The position numbers were made by a program, and so were the translations under genes. A model generated the notes under the pieces. It was not told the origin of the DNA. It saw nothing but the letters and a program-made list of their open reading frames with translations, and made no database searches. Positions 9,125 through 17,118 of a stretch of DNA of 35,486 bases are shown piece by piece; positions within the stretch are counted from its first letter, which is position 1, and each line of letters opens with the position of its first letter. Origin of the DNA: Caldifarciminota bacterium (GTDB lineage: Bacteria; Hydrothermota; Tepidihabitantia; Tepidihabitantales; DTDR01); the NCBI GenBank assembly GCA_025060715.1, contig JANXBG010000017.1, positions 1 to 35,486 on the forward strand. The letters run 5' to 3'.

Positions 9125-11471
9125 CCTCTAAAGGAGTTATTAATTTTTCATTTTTTATTAAATATTGTTCAATTCTTTTCACAGGTAATAATTTAATCTG
9201 CTCTTCTTCTAAATTAAAAATTTTAGTAAGGGTTGGATAAAGTCTAACTCCAGGTTTAAAAGGAAGAAGAATTTCTGCGGTGTTATTATTAAGTTGAACA
9301 TAATAAGAGGAAGTATCAAGATTTATATTTTTAAAAATCGATTCCGGTAAGGAGACTTCGTATTTTAAAAACTTAATTGATTTTCCTAAGCTTGGCGTAT
9401 CCTTTTTTATTTCCTTAAAATCTATCACTATTAAATCCTTTGGCATGAAATCATTTAAGTCTTTTATTAGATTACCATTATAATTAATTTTTAAAAAAAT
9501 GTCAAAGTATTCACTTTCCGAAATTACTCCTACCGGTAACGGAGGACCAAAGGAAATTAAATATCGTGGAGAAAAACCAGCAGAATGAAGAACGGGTAAA
9601 GAAGCCCGTCTTATTGTCCGATAAATTGCTCGTACAATATCTAAATGAGAGGCAAAACGGAAAGTTTCACCCACTTTAAATTTTATTCTAAATCTTTTAT
9701 AAATAGGAGAAAAAGAAGTTTGTTTTTGAGAAATAGAAATTTTCGGTAAGAAACTTTCTTTTTTAGTCATTTTAAAAGAGGAAAACTCTATGTTTTCTTG
9801 AAAAGATAAAGCCTTTTGATAACTTTCAATTAAAAAATTCTTTGAAACACCGATATCAATAAATTCCCAAGGCAAAGGTTCTTTAATATTTTTTTCTTTT
9901 AAATAATTTTCTTTTTCAATTTGATTTTTTAAAAAACTTTCTAACCAAAGTTGGTATTTAAAATTTTCTGTCCAATCTTGAAAAATACCCTGTCTTTTAA
10001 AAACTTCTTCAATAACCGGAGCCAATTTTTCGTCACCCCTTGCTAAAATTGTTTGAATTTCGGCTTGATCAAAATTTTCATATTTTATTCTAATATTTTT
10101 AAATTTTACTAAGTTTTTTAAAATCTTGATCTTCTCAAATAATAACTTCTTATCTTCAAAAGAACAAAACTGAAAAGGGGTATGAGGTTTAGGAATAAAG
10201 GGAGAAATAGAAATTCGTAATTCTTTATTTTTTATAAGTTTTCCTAAAAAATTTAAGAAATAGGCGATCTCTTTAATATCTTCTTCTTTTTCGGTAGGAA
10301 GGCCAATCATAAAGTAAAATTTAATTCCTTGCCAATTGTTATTTATTAAAAGTTCTACTGCTTCAATAATTTTTTCATTAGAAATTTCTTTATTAATAAC
10401 TTTTTTTAACCGAGAAGAAACGGTTTCCGGAGCAAAAGTGATACCCGTCTTTTTAATTAGCTTGAGTTCTTTCATAATTTCTTCATTAAAATCTTCTCCC
10501 CGAAGAGAAGGAAGAGAAAGGGCAACTAAATAAGGATGTAAGATTTCGTTTAAGGATCTTAGTAAAGAAGATAGATTGGGATAATCGCCAGCAGAAAAAG
10601 AAAGTAAAGAAATTTCCTCATAACCAGTTGCTTTTATTGCTCTTAAAGCTATTCTTTTAATCTCTTCTTCAGAACGAATTCTTAATGGACGGTTAGTAAA
10701 TCCTGCTTGGCAAAAACGGCATCCGCGAGCACATCCACGAGAAATTTCAATAGTTAGATGGTCATGGACAATCTCGCAAAGAGGCACTAAAGGTGGAAAA
10801 GGAAAATCATCCTCTTTTAACTCTTTCACATACCTTCTTTTTATAATCTTTTCTTTCTTATGAATTAAAGGGACGTAGACACCTTCTAAATTTGCTAAAT
10901 TTTCTAATATTTTCTTTTTATCCTTTTTGAAATTTCGGTAGACTTCAACAATTTCTAAAATCACTTCTTCACCATCGCCGATTACAAAGGCGTCAATAAA
11001 AGGAGCCATTGGTAAAGGATTAACGGTACAAGGTCCACCAGCAATAACCAATGGATAATCACCGTTAAGACGCTCTTCACTATAAAGAGGTATTTTACCC
11101 AAGGATAAACAATATAAAACATTAGGATAATTCAATTCCGATTGTAAAGAAAAGCCGATAATATCAAATTTAAATAAAGGTAACTTATTTTCTAAAGAAA
11201 AAAGAGGTATATTATGTTCCTTTAATTTTTCTCCAAAATCTAAAGCAGGGGCATAACTTCTTTCACAAATAGTATTTTTATGATAATTTAACTTAGCATA
11301 AAGAATTCTTAATCCATAATTAGACATTCCAATTTCATAAATTTCGGGAAAGATTAAACAACATTTTATAGTATCTTTTTTAATAGGAAGAGGAAAGAGA
11401 TTATATTCGCCTCCGGTATATCGGATAGGTTTTGTTACTAGGGGTAAAATATTTAAAATTTTTTTTGTCAT
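9117..11471 (-). CDS. Radical SAM protein fused to a DUF2344 domain
   Basis: A 784-aa radical SAM protein of unknown reaction. Residues of about 30-200 form a B12-binding-like Rossmann domain (GMSNYGLRILYAKLN, later VIAGGPCTVNPLP at 142-154). The 4Fe-4S/SAM motif C247-ARG-C251-RF-C254 lies in the stretch from RGCARGC to CRFCQAGF. The C-terminal part from about residue 600 (YKRFRIKFKVGETFRFASHLD) is the DUF2344/radical SAM-linked domain. This matches the known but uncharacterised fused families TIGR03960 plus TIGR03936, often encoded next to RNase G and ribosome-related genes. A GGTGA site precedes the ATG, which follows hypA after 2 nt. A tRNA or RNA modification role is suggested by the rng neighbour but is not shown. 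Confidence 0.9.
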   Translation of the reverse strand: MTKKILNILPLVTKPIRYTGGEYNLFPLPIKKDTIKCCLIFPEIYEIGMSNYGLRILYAKLNYHKNTICERSYAPALDFGEKLKEHNIPLFSLENKLPLFKFDIIGFSLQSELNYPNVLYCLSLGKIPLYSEERLNGDYPLVIAGGPCTVNPLPMAPFIDAFVIGDGEEVILEIVEVYRNFKKDKKKILENLANLEGVYVPLIHKKEKIIKRRYVKELKEDDFPFPPLVPLCEIVHDHLTIEISRGCARGCRFCQAGFTNRPLRIRSEEEIKRIALRAIKATGYEEISLLSFSAGDYPNLSSLLRSLNEILHPYLVALSLPSLRGEDFNEEIMKELKLIKKTGITFAPETVSSRLKKVINKEISNEKIIEAVELLINNNWQGIKFYFMIGLPTEKEEDIKEIAYFLNFLGKLIKNKELRISISPFIPKPHTPFQFCSFEDKKLLFEKIKILKNLVKFKNIRIKYENFDQAEIQTILARGDEKLAPVIEEVFKRQGIFQDWTENFKYQLWLESFLKNQIEKENYLKEKNIKEPLPWEFIDIGVSKNFLIESYQKALSFQENIEFSSFKMTKKESFLPKISISQKQTSFSPIYKRFRIKFKVGETFRFASHLDIVRAIYRTIRRASLPVLHSAGFSPRYLISFGPPLPVGVISESEYFDIFLKINYNGNLIKDLNDFMPKDLIVIDFKEIKKDTPSLGKSIKFLKYEVSLPESIFKNINLDTSSYYVQLNNNTAEILLPFKPGVRLYPTLTKIFNLEEEQIKLLPVKRIEQYLIKNEKLITPLEDE

Positions 11472-11473
11472 TC

Positions 11474-11818
11474 TTATTCACCTTCAATACTTTCTAAATA
11501 ATAATTGTCACCCTTTTTGAAAAGAATTTTAAAAGAGTTACATTTAGGGCAGATATAAGAAAACTCTTCTTTTATCTCACCATAATAACCACAATCTTTA
11601 CATTCAATCTCGGGTTTTTCTTCAATAGCCTCTATCTCACTATTTTCCATAAGACTATCTTTTAGTCCTTCTTTTAACCAAAAAAGAAATTGTTCCTTGT
11701 TAATTAAAGTTAAGGTGCCAATTTTTATACTTATTTTATAAATCTTTTTAATCTCATACTTTTCACAAACTTGATGAATCACTTTGATGAGATATTGAGC
11801 ACAAGAAAACTCATGCAT
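11474..11818 (-). CDS. hypA: Hydrogenase nickel incorporation protein HypA
   Basis: Nickel metallochaperone for [NiFe]-hydrogenase maturation. The 114-aa protein begins MHEF, with the N-terminal Met-His that binds nickel in HypA. A zinc site is formed by C73-KD-C76 and C90-PK-C93. Its start overlaps hypB by 8 nt (TCATGCAT on the plus strand contains both the hypB stop and the hypA start). The two hydrogenases it would serve lie 5-24 kb away on the same contig. Confidence 0.95.
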   Translation of the reverse strand: MHEFSCAQYLIKVIHQVCEKYEIKKIYKISIKIGTLTLINKEQFLFWLKEGLKDSLMENSEIEAIEEKPEIECKDCGYYGEIKEEFSYICPKCNSFKILFKKGDNYYLESIEGE

Positions 11819-12482
11819 TTTTTAAAAATTTTACCACCTTTTCTATCCCTTTTCCCTTTTTAGCAACCATTTCTACAATGGGAATGGAGGGTTTAATCTT
11901 TTTTATATCTTTTTTCAATTTAATTAAAGAAACGCCCATTTTTTTTGCTAAATCAATTTTGTTAATGATCACCATATCAGCCTCTTTAAAAATGTGAGGA
12001 TGTTTGATAACTGTATAGGGCCCTTCTGTTGAAGAAAAAATTACTATTCGATAATGGGCACCTACCGGAAATTCAGCAGGGCAGATAAGATTACCAACAT
12101 TTTCAATAAAAAGTAAGTTAATCTCCTTTAAAGGCAGGTTTTTTATCGCTTCATTCACCAATTTAGCATCTAAATGGCATTCTTTGCCAGTATTAATTTG
12201 GACTACTTTAGCACCGTTCTTTTTAATTAAATTAGCATCGATTTCCGTTGTTAAATCTCCAGCAATAACGCCTATTTTATAATCTTTTTTCAATTTTTTA
12301 ATAAGTTGACAGATTAGAGTGGTTTTTCCACTACCAATAGAACCTAAAATATCAATTGCTTTTATTCCATATTGATTAAAAATCTTTTTATTCTCTTCTG
12401 CTAGTTCTCTATTTTTTCTTAATAAACTTTCTTCTAATTCAATATCAAAGATTTCGCCACTTTTTGGTTTAATAACTTTCAT
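11811..12482 (-). CDS. hypB: Hydrogenase nickel incorporation GTPase HypB
   Basis: GTPase that delivers nickel with HypA to the hydrogenase large subunit. The 223-aa protein has the P-loop GSIGSGKTTL at 47-56, the switch region AGDLTTEIDA at 74-83, the metal-site residues C102-H103 in GKECHLDA, a further Cys in NLICP at 134, and the guanine motif NKID. The N-terminal His-rich or CxxCGC nickel-storage extension of some HypB proteins is absent. The other maturation genes (hypC-F, endopeptidase) are not in the window. The ATG at 12482 sits 7 nt below a -10 box with no Shine-Dalgarno, implying a leaderless mRNA. Confidence 0.96.
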   Translation of the reverse strand: MKVIKPKSGEIFDIELEESLLRKNRELAEENKKIFNQYGIKAIDILGSIGSGKTTLICQLIKKLKKDYKIGVIAGDLTTEIDANLIKKNGAKVVQINTGKECHLDAKLVNEAIKNLPLKEINLLFIENVGNLICPAEFPVGAHYRIVIFSSTEGPYTVIKHPHIFKEADMVIINKIDLAKKMGVSLIKLKKDIKKIKPSIPIVEMVAKKGKGIEKVVKFLKNA

Positions 12483-12488
12483 AGTTAA

Positions 12489-12516
12489 ATTTTAATAATA
12501 AATTGACTTTTTTCAA
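12489..12516 (-). promoter_or_regulatory. Promoter of hypB (predicted leaderless)
   Basis: On the minus strand, TTGAAA (12516-12511) and TAAAAT (12494-12489) are 16 bp apart. Six bases lie between the -10 box and the hypB ATG, so the usual start distance puts the transcript start on the A of the start codon. The region overlaps the divergent nnr promoter. Confidence 0.6.
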
Positions 12517-12531
12517 TGATAGAAGTATAAT
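12503..12531 (+). promoter_or_regulatory. Promoter of nnr (predicted leaderless)
   Basis: TTGACT at 12503-12508 and TATAAT at 12526-12531 are 17 bp apart. Six bases separate the -10 box from the ATG at 12538, and there is no Shine-Dalgarno. Its -35 region interleaves with that of the divergent hypB promoter, so the two may be mutually exclusive or share a regulator. Confidence 0.75.
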
Positions 12532-12537
12532 TTCTTA

Positions 12538-14115
12538 ATGAAAAGGATAGTGAGTCAAAAGGAAATGTCTGAGATTGACAAAATATCAGCAGAAAAATTA
12601 AATATTCCCACAATAATTTTGATGGAAAATGCAGGAAGAAGTGTGGCAGAATATTTAAAGGAAATTTTTGGCATAAGAGAAAAGGATTTTTCTAATAAAA
12701 ATTTTTTAATTTTTTGTGGCAAAGGAAATAATGGTGGAGATGGTTTTGTTTCTGCCCGTTTTTTGTTAAATAAGAAGGCAAAAGTTAAAGTTATTTTATT
12801 AGGAAAATTTGAGGAATTAAAGGGTGATGCCAAAATAAATGCTGAGAGATATAAGAATATGGGAGGTGAAATAATTGAGATAATAAAAGAAGAAGATTTC
12901 TCTTCGGCTAACATTTTTTTTAGAAATAAAAGAGAAACTTATATAATTGATGCTATTTTTGGCACCGGTGTCAAAGGCGAAATAGAAGGAATTTATAAAA
13001 AGGCTATTGAGTTTATCAATCAATCCGGTTTAAAAGTGATTGCAATAGATGTTCCTTCGGGAGTAATGGAAGATGGCAAGGTTGCTAATATTTGTGTGAA
13101 AGCAGATTTCACTATTACTATGGGTTTTATAAAAAGAAGTTTACTTTTACCACCAGCAAGAGATTATGTGGGAAAAATTTTGATTGGCGATATTGGAACT
13201 TTTTATGAATATTTTAATAATCAAGGTAATACTTTTTTGATAGAAGAAGAAGATGTTAGAGATTTTTTCCCAAAAAGATTAAGTTGGGGGCATAAAGGAA
13301 CTTTTGGAAGTTGTTTGATAATTGCAGGTTCAAGAGGTTATAGCGGAGCTGCTTTTCTTGCCTCTGTGGGAGCTTTGAAAATTGGTTCCGGATTGGTATA
13401 TTTAGCTACACCAAAAATAATTATTGATGTTATTGAAACCAAACTCACCGAGGTAGTAAAAATTCCATTAAATTGGGAAGAAGGTTTTACCTTAGATAAT
13501 TTAGATAAAATTAATGAATTGTGGCCCAAAATTGATGTCTTGGCAATAGGTCCAGGTATCGGAACTAATGAAAAGACAAAATTATTTGTGAAAAAAATTT
13601 TGACCGCAGCAGAGGAAAGAAAAATTCCTGTGGTTATTGATGCAGATGGTATTAACTGTTTAAGCGAAGAGATTGATTTATTGAAGGGTTTAGCAAAAAA
13701 TATACCGATAATTTTAACTCCCCATCCTGGAGAACTTAGTCGGTTAATTAAAATTTTGCCTGAAAAGATTAATGAAAGTAGAATAGAGATTGCCCGTTCT
13801 TTCAGCCAAGAAAAGGGTGTTTATTTGGTTTTAAAAGGTTCACCCACAGTAATTGGCACTCCCCAAGGGATGGTTTATATTAACCCTACAGGAAATTCGG
13901 GATTAGCAAGTGGTGGTAGTGGTGATGTGTTGACAGGTTTTATTGCTGGCTTGCTTGCTCAGAAATTAGCACCGGAAAAGGCAGCGATTGTCGGTGTTTA
14001 TCTTCATGGACTATCTGCTGATTTAGCCCTAGAAAACCAAACCGAATATGATTTTATTGCCTCCGATATTTTTGTTCACCTTCCAAAGGCAATTAAAAAA
14101 ATTTTAAATGCTTAA
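12538..14115 (+). CDS. nnr: Bifunctional NAD(P)H-hydrate epimerase / ADP-dependent NAD(P)HX dehydratase
   Basis: Repairs hydrated NADH and NADPH by epimerising and dehydrating them. The 525-aa protein carries both domains. The N-terminal epimerase (YjeF_N) shows CGKGNNGGDGFVSAR at 60-74 and AIDVPSG near 168. The C-terminal dehydratase shows HKGTFGSCLIIAGSRGYSGA near 252, VIDADG, LTPHPGEL, and the ADP/catalytic block NPTGNSGLASGGSGDVLTG from 449, with the catalytic Asp at 463. It starts the operon nnr-propeller-LCP and is divergent from hypB. The NAD(P)-linked hydrogenases nearby make a repair role plausible, although the gene is widespread and need not be linked to them. Confidence 0.96.
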   Translation: MKRIVSQKEMSEIDKISAEKLNIPTIILMENAGRSVAEYLKEIFGIREKDFSNKNFLIFCGKGNNGGDGFVSARFLLNKKAKVKVILLGKFEELKGDAKINAERYKNMGGEIIEIIKEEDFSSANIFFRNKRETYIIDAIFGTGVKGEIEGIYKKAIEFINQSGLKVIAIDVPSGVMEDGKVANICVKADFTITMGFIKRSLLLPPARDYVGKILIGDIGTFYEYFNNQGNTFLIEEEDVRDFFPKRLSWGHKGTFGSCLIIAGSRGYSGAAFLASVGALKIGSGLVYLATPKIIIDVIETKLTEVVKIPLNWEEGFTLDNLDKINELWPKIDVLAIGPGIGTNEKTKLFVKKILTAAEERKIPVVIDADGINCLSEEIDLLKGLAKNIPIILTPHPGELSRLIKILPEKINESRIEIARSFSQEKGVYLVLKGSPTVIGTPQGMVYINPTGNSGLASGGSGDVLTGFIAGLLAQKLAPEKAAIVGVYLHGLSADLALENQTEYDFIASDIFVHLPKAIKKILNA

Positions 14116-15529
14116 TTTTCTTATCTTTCTTATCTTCACAATCTATAATGAGAAATTATGGACAAACTATTTGGCAGTAGATACGGTTTTGACAATCACC
14201 GGTAATGAGCGAATAGTTTATGTGGGGACCTCCTACGGAATTCTATTATTTGATGCTCAAAAGATAAGATATTTAAAAACCTTGACAAAATTTGATGGAA
14301 TTTTAGAAAGTTTAAAATTTGTTGCTTATGACCGTGAGATAAATTCCCTATGGTTATTAGATAAAAATTTTCTAATGAATTATAATCCTTTTACTAAAAA
14401 AAAGGAGCTTTTTAAATTAAATATTACACCAAAGGCAATTGGGGTGGGTAAGCATTTTTTATATTTTATTGCTAATGGTGATACTTACCAATGGGATAAA
14501 AAAAAGAAAAGATTATTAAAAATTGAAAAGACAAAAGATACTACTATTTTTTGGTACGGTGAAAAGAAAAAATATTTACCCCAAAATTTTCCTTTTCTTA
14601 CTCCTTATTATTATATGGATGAAAATTTGGAAAAATATTTTTATAAAGAACTATTTTTGACAAATAGAAATTTATGGGTAAGCGCTAATGGTTATGGAAT
14701 TTTAGTTTTTGATAGGATAACTAAAAATTTAATTAAAATTTTCCCTTTTAATAACCGTTTAGGAAAAATAAGAAAGATTTTAAAATTTGAAAATAACCTC
14801 TGGCTGATAGGGGAGAGGTGTTTTGTAAAAACTGATAGTGAGATTTCCAAATGGCGGTTTTTTTCTCTTGAATATAATAAATTTTATGAAGAAAAAGAGC
14901 CATTATTAAAATATAAATTTTTAGAAATATTTTTAAAAAAAGGATTTTCTTCTTTTGCTAATTTGAAAAATTCCTTTGCTTTCGTGTCAGAAAAAAATAT
15001 CTATCTTTTTTTAGAAGACTATAAAGAGCCGATAGAATTGGAAGTTCCCTTTGAAATAGAGAATTTATATTTTTTAAAAGATACTTTAATAATTTTAACA
15101 AAAGAGGGGATATATTTCTTTGATTATAAAAATAACATTCTTTCAGATTTTTCCCGTCAGCCACCGGAAGCCAAATTTGGGGTTTTTTCTTTTTTACCAA
15201 TGAAAGAGGAATATTATTTTGGAGTGCGCGGTGGCTTTTTGATATACAAAAACCAAAGATGGGAAAAAGTGATTATTCCAATAAGAGACCTCTCAATACC
15301 AATTAGAGAATTAACAAATTTTGACAATTACCTAATAACAAAAATTGATAACCAAATTATTTTTTTTGATACTAAAAAACGCTTCTTCCAATTTTTGACA
15401 AAAGAAGACGGTTTAATTGGTGAAGATATTTATTCTATAAAAGTAGACAATAATAAATTATGGATTAGCCACGAAAAAGGTATTTCTCTTTATGATTTAA
15501 CTTTCTTAAAGAAAAAAATTAAAAAATGA
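14108..15529 (+). CDS. Predicted exported beta-propeller-like protein
   Basis: A 473-aa protein without a recognised catalytic motif. Residues 1-13 (MLNFLIFLIFTIY) are hydrophobic and may act as a short signal or anchor. The body consists of repeating beta-rich segments such as LWLLDKNFLMNYNPFTKK, LWVSANGYGILVFDRITK and, at the C-terminus, KLWISHEKGISLYDLTF. These W-[LVI]-x-[ST]-x-x-G-[IV]-x-x-[FY]-D units are typical of two-component-regulator propeller (Reg_prop) blades. Residues 413-434 resemble the same repeats. The gene overlaps nnr by 8 nt and the LCP gene by 4 nt. A role at the cell surface is inferred from the signal and from the LCP neighbour. Confidence 0.7.
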   Translation: MLNFLIFLIFTIYNEKLWTNYLAVDTVLTITGNERIVYVGTSYGILLFDAQKIRYLKTLTKFDGILESLKFVAYDREINSLWLLDKNFLMNYNPFTKKKELFKLNITPKAIGVGKHFLYFIANGDTYQWDKKKKRLLKIEKTKDTTIFWYGEKKKYLPQNFPFLTPYYYMDENLEKYFYKELFLTNRNLWVSANGYGILVFDRITKNLIKIFPFNNRLGKIRKILKFENNLWLIGERCFVKTDSEISKWRFFSLEYNKFYEEKEPLLKYKFLEIFLKKGFSSFANLKNSFAFVSEKNIYLFLEDYKEPIELEVPFEIENLYFLKDTLIILTKEGIYFFDYKNNILSDFSRQPPEAKFGVFSFLPMKEEYYFGVRGGFLIYKNQRWEKVIIPIRDLSIPIRELTNFDNYLITKIDNQIIFFDTKKRFFQFLTKEDGLIGEDIYSIKVDNNKLWISHEKGISLYDLTFLKKKIKK

Positions 15530-16581
15530 AGAAGAAAATTTTTATCTATTTTCTATTAATTTTTCTCTTAATTTTAGGAGTTTTGATCTTATATCAAAAA
15601 AATAATCGGTTATTACCAATAAGGTATCCTCAGTATTCTTCGGATTTAAAAAACAAAGCAAATATTCTTTTGATTGCTAAAGATGCTTTAATAATTGGTA
15701 AGAAAAAATTACCTAATGGAAAAGAAGAACCAATATTAGAGAAAAAATCAAGAAGTGATATTATTAATATTATTCATATAGATTTTGACAAAGGAAAGGT
15801 AAAAATTTTAAATATTCCGCGAGATATGCTGGTGAGTATTCCTAACTACACTAAAGAAAAATCAAAAAAGGATTTTAACAATCTAGACAAAATAAATCAT
15901 AGTTATTTTTATGGTGGAGAGACTTTGTTAATAAAAACAATCAAAAAGAATTTTAATATTGACATTGATCGCTATTTAACAGTGGATTTTGTGCGGTTTC
16001 AAAAATTAATAACTTTTTTAAAGCCCTTTGTAAAAGTTTTTCAAATAAGAAAGTTCAAAACAGAGGAACCAGCGGTAGTTAAGGAGCTTTTAAAAAATCG
16101 TTTTATCTATCCTTATGATGATATTGACCGAAGTCGCAATTCTTTGTTTTTTATCAAATATCTTTGTGAAAAAATTTATCCCCAAATCAACCCCTTAAAC
16201 TTTTTAGTTTTTAAAAAAATCTTTTGGGAAGTTTTTAAAGGAGCCACTAATTTAAATGAAGATGATATAAACAAAATTTTTATTGAATTAAAAGAAAAAA
16301 ATTTTGACCCGAAAGATATAGAATTAGGAGTGATGATTGGTTACCAAGCCAATGTTTATCTTAATCGTTTTTCTCAAACTCTCTCGTGTTATCTGCCAAT
16401 TTATGAAGAGATTGAAAAACAGATAAAATATTTTATTTATGATTCAACAAATATTTCTCCAAAATTTTACCTTAGTAATAATGAAAGTTTTTTCATTCCC
16501 GAGTATGTAAAAAGAGATTATGCTTTCTCTTTTGATTTAGATACTATTAATCTAAGAATAAGGGTAGAAATTCCAAAATAA
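15526..16581 (+). CDS. LytR-CpsA-Psr (LCP) family protein
   Basis: LCP proteins transfer lipid-linked polymers to cell-wall or surface glycans, acting outside the cytoplasmic membrane. The 351-aa protein has a membrane anchor at 4-23 and the LCP blocks SRSDIINIIHID (75-86), LNIPRDMLVSIP (95-106), KINHSYFYGG and a Y-L-T-V-D-F segment. It also has DDIDRSRNSLFFIKYL, which matches the family's conserved Arg-containing region near its C-terminal half. The GKxxLxGxxAL stretch is poorly conserved, and the final 100 residues are lineage specific. It overlaps the propeller gene by 4 nt (ATGA) and ends the nnr operon. No terminator is visible after it. Confidence 0.85.
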   Translation: MKKKIFIYFLLIFLLILGVLILYQKNNRLLPIRYPQYSSDLKNKANILLIAKDALIIGKKKLPNGKEEPILEKKSRSDIINIIHIDFDKGKVKILNIPRDMLVSIPNYTKEKSKKDFNNLDKINHSYFYGGETLLIKTIKKNFNIDIDRYLTVDFVRFQKLITFLKPFVKVFQIRKFKTEEPAVVKELLKNRFIYPYDDIDRSRNSLFFIKYLCEKIYPQINPLNFLVFKKIFWEVFKGATNLNEDDINKIFIELKEKNFDPKDIELGVMIGYQANVYLNRFSQTLSCYLPIYEEIEKQIKYFIYDSTNISPKFYLSNNESFFIPEYVKRDYAFSFDLDTINLRIRVEIPK

Positions 16582-16711
16582 TAAAAAGCATTATTATATA
16601 GTATAAACTCTAAGTGGTTTTTGTTTTGGATTGGGTAAGATTAAGAAAACGCTTTTTAATTCTGCCGATATGTGATTTTTATTTACTAAAAATGGAGATT
16701 GAAAGTTAAAA

Positions 16712-16747
16712 GGGGGAGGGGGTATGATAGGGGGTATGGTCTTAGGG
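16712..16747 (+). other. Candidate G-quadruplex (four G-runs)
   Basis: Runs of G at 16712-16716, 16718-16722, 16730-16734 and 16745-16747 are separated by 1, 7 and 10 nt. The third loop is slightly longer than the classic 7-nt limit. Such a run is striking in an AT-rich intergenic region. Confidence 0.45.
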
Positions 16748-16866
16748 TCTAATAAACATTAACTTTCTTATTTATATTTTTATTCAGCAGTTATTAATGA
16801 TTTTTATGGTGTTTTTTTAGCTTACTAAAATAGGGTATCTTTATCTTAATAAAGTAGAGCTTAGGG

Positions 16867-16884
16867 GTTTAATAGGAGTTAAAC
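16867..16884 (+). repeat. Inverted repeat with SD-like loop
   Basis: GTTTAA (16867-16872) and TTAAAC (16879-16884) are exact inverted copies around the 6-nt loop TAGGAG. The stem is AT-rich and the loop carries an SD-like AGGAG, but no good start codon follows it closely. Confidence 0.4.
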
Positions 16885-16961
16885 TATAGGAGTTTATTGG
16901 AGTACCGTTTTGGGTATCTTATTGGTTATTGAAAATACATTTCGAAGGGAGGGTTGTTGAT

Positions 16962-17003
16962 ATGTTTTTTATTTTCTCTAGCGTAGTTGCTTTAAATATT
17001 TAG
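16962..17003 (+). CDS. Possible leader peptide ORF (13 codons)
   Basis: An ATG at 16962 is preceded, 8 nt upstream, by a strong AAGGGAGGG ribosome site (16945-16953). It reads MFFIFSSVVALNI and stops at TAG 17001-17003. The last five codons and the stop lie in the 17-bp tandem repeat. It is 115 bp upstream of hydB. It could be a regulatory leader peptide, the remnant of a signal-peptide gene, or chance. Confidence 0.25.
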   Translation: MFFIFSSVVALNI

Positions 17004-17017
17004 TTGCTTTAAATATT
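16984..17017 (+). repeat. 17-bp tandem repeat, two full copies
   Basis: TAGTTGCTTTAAATATT occurs exactly twice at 16984-17000 and 17001-17017. A partial third AGTTGC begins at 17021. The repeat contains the palindrome TTTAAA. Its position about 55 bp before the hydB promoter suggests tandem regulator sites. Confidence 0.7.
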
Positions 17018-17071
17018 TTAAGTTGCGACAGAATAAGGATTAGAGATAGGTTTAAAAATAAAAAATATAAT

Positions 17072-17099
17072 TTGATTTTTTATTAAATTTTTATATAAT
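17072..17099 (+). promoter_or_regulatory. Promoter of the hydB-hydG-hydD-hydA operon
   Basis: TTGATT at 17072-17077 and TATAAT at 17094-17099 are 16 bp apart. The predicted start near 17106 gives a leader of about 13 nt before the ATG at 17119, with no Shine-Dalgarno. Other AT-rich -10 matches follow closely, so the exact start is uncertain. Confidence 0.55.
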
Positions 17100-17118
17100 A
17101 TAAAATATTTAATATTTT

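Larger units (their letters stand above)
16582..17118 (+). other. 537-bp non-coding interval upstream of the sulfhydrogenase operon
   Basis: No protein of useful length, tRNA, rRNA or known structured RNA was recognised. The stretch is unusually G-rich in places for this genome. It contains a four-run G tract (16712-16747), a copied GGGTATCTT (16833-16841, 16912-16920), a small inverted repeat (16867-16884), a 17-bp tandem repeat (16984-17017), a short ORF with a strong ribosome site (16962-17003), and the hydB promoter at its end. It could be a regulatory leader, a small-RNA gene or decayed sequence. Confidence 0.6.

Noticed and set aside
16984-17026. CRISPR array
   Set aside because: Only two directly abutting 17-bp copies with no spacers and no cas genes nearby.
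16582-17118. tRNA, tmRNA, SRP RNA or RNase P RNA
   Set aside because: None of their conserved blocks (T-arm TTCGA context, tmRNA ends, SRP tetraloop helix, RNase P core) could be found.
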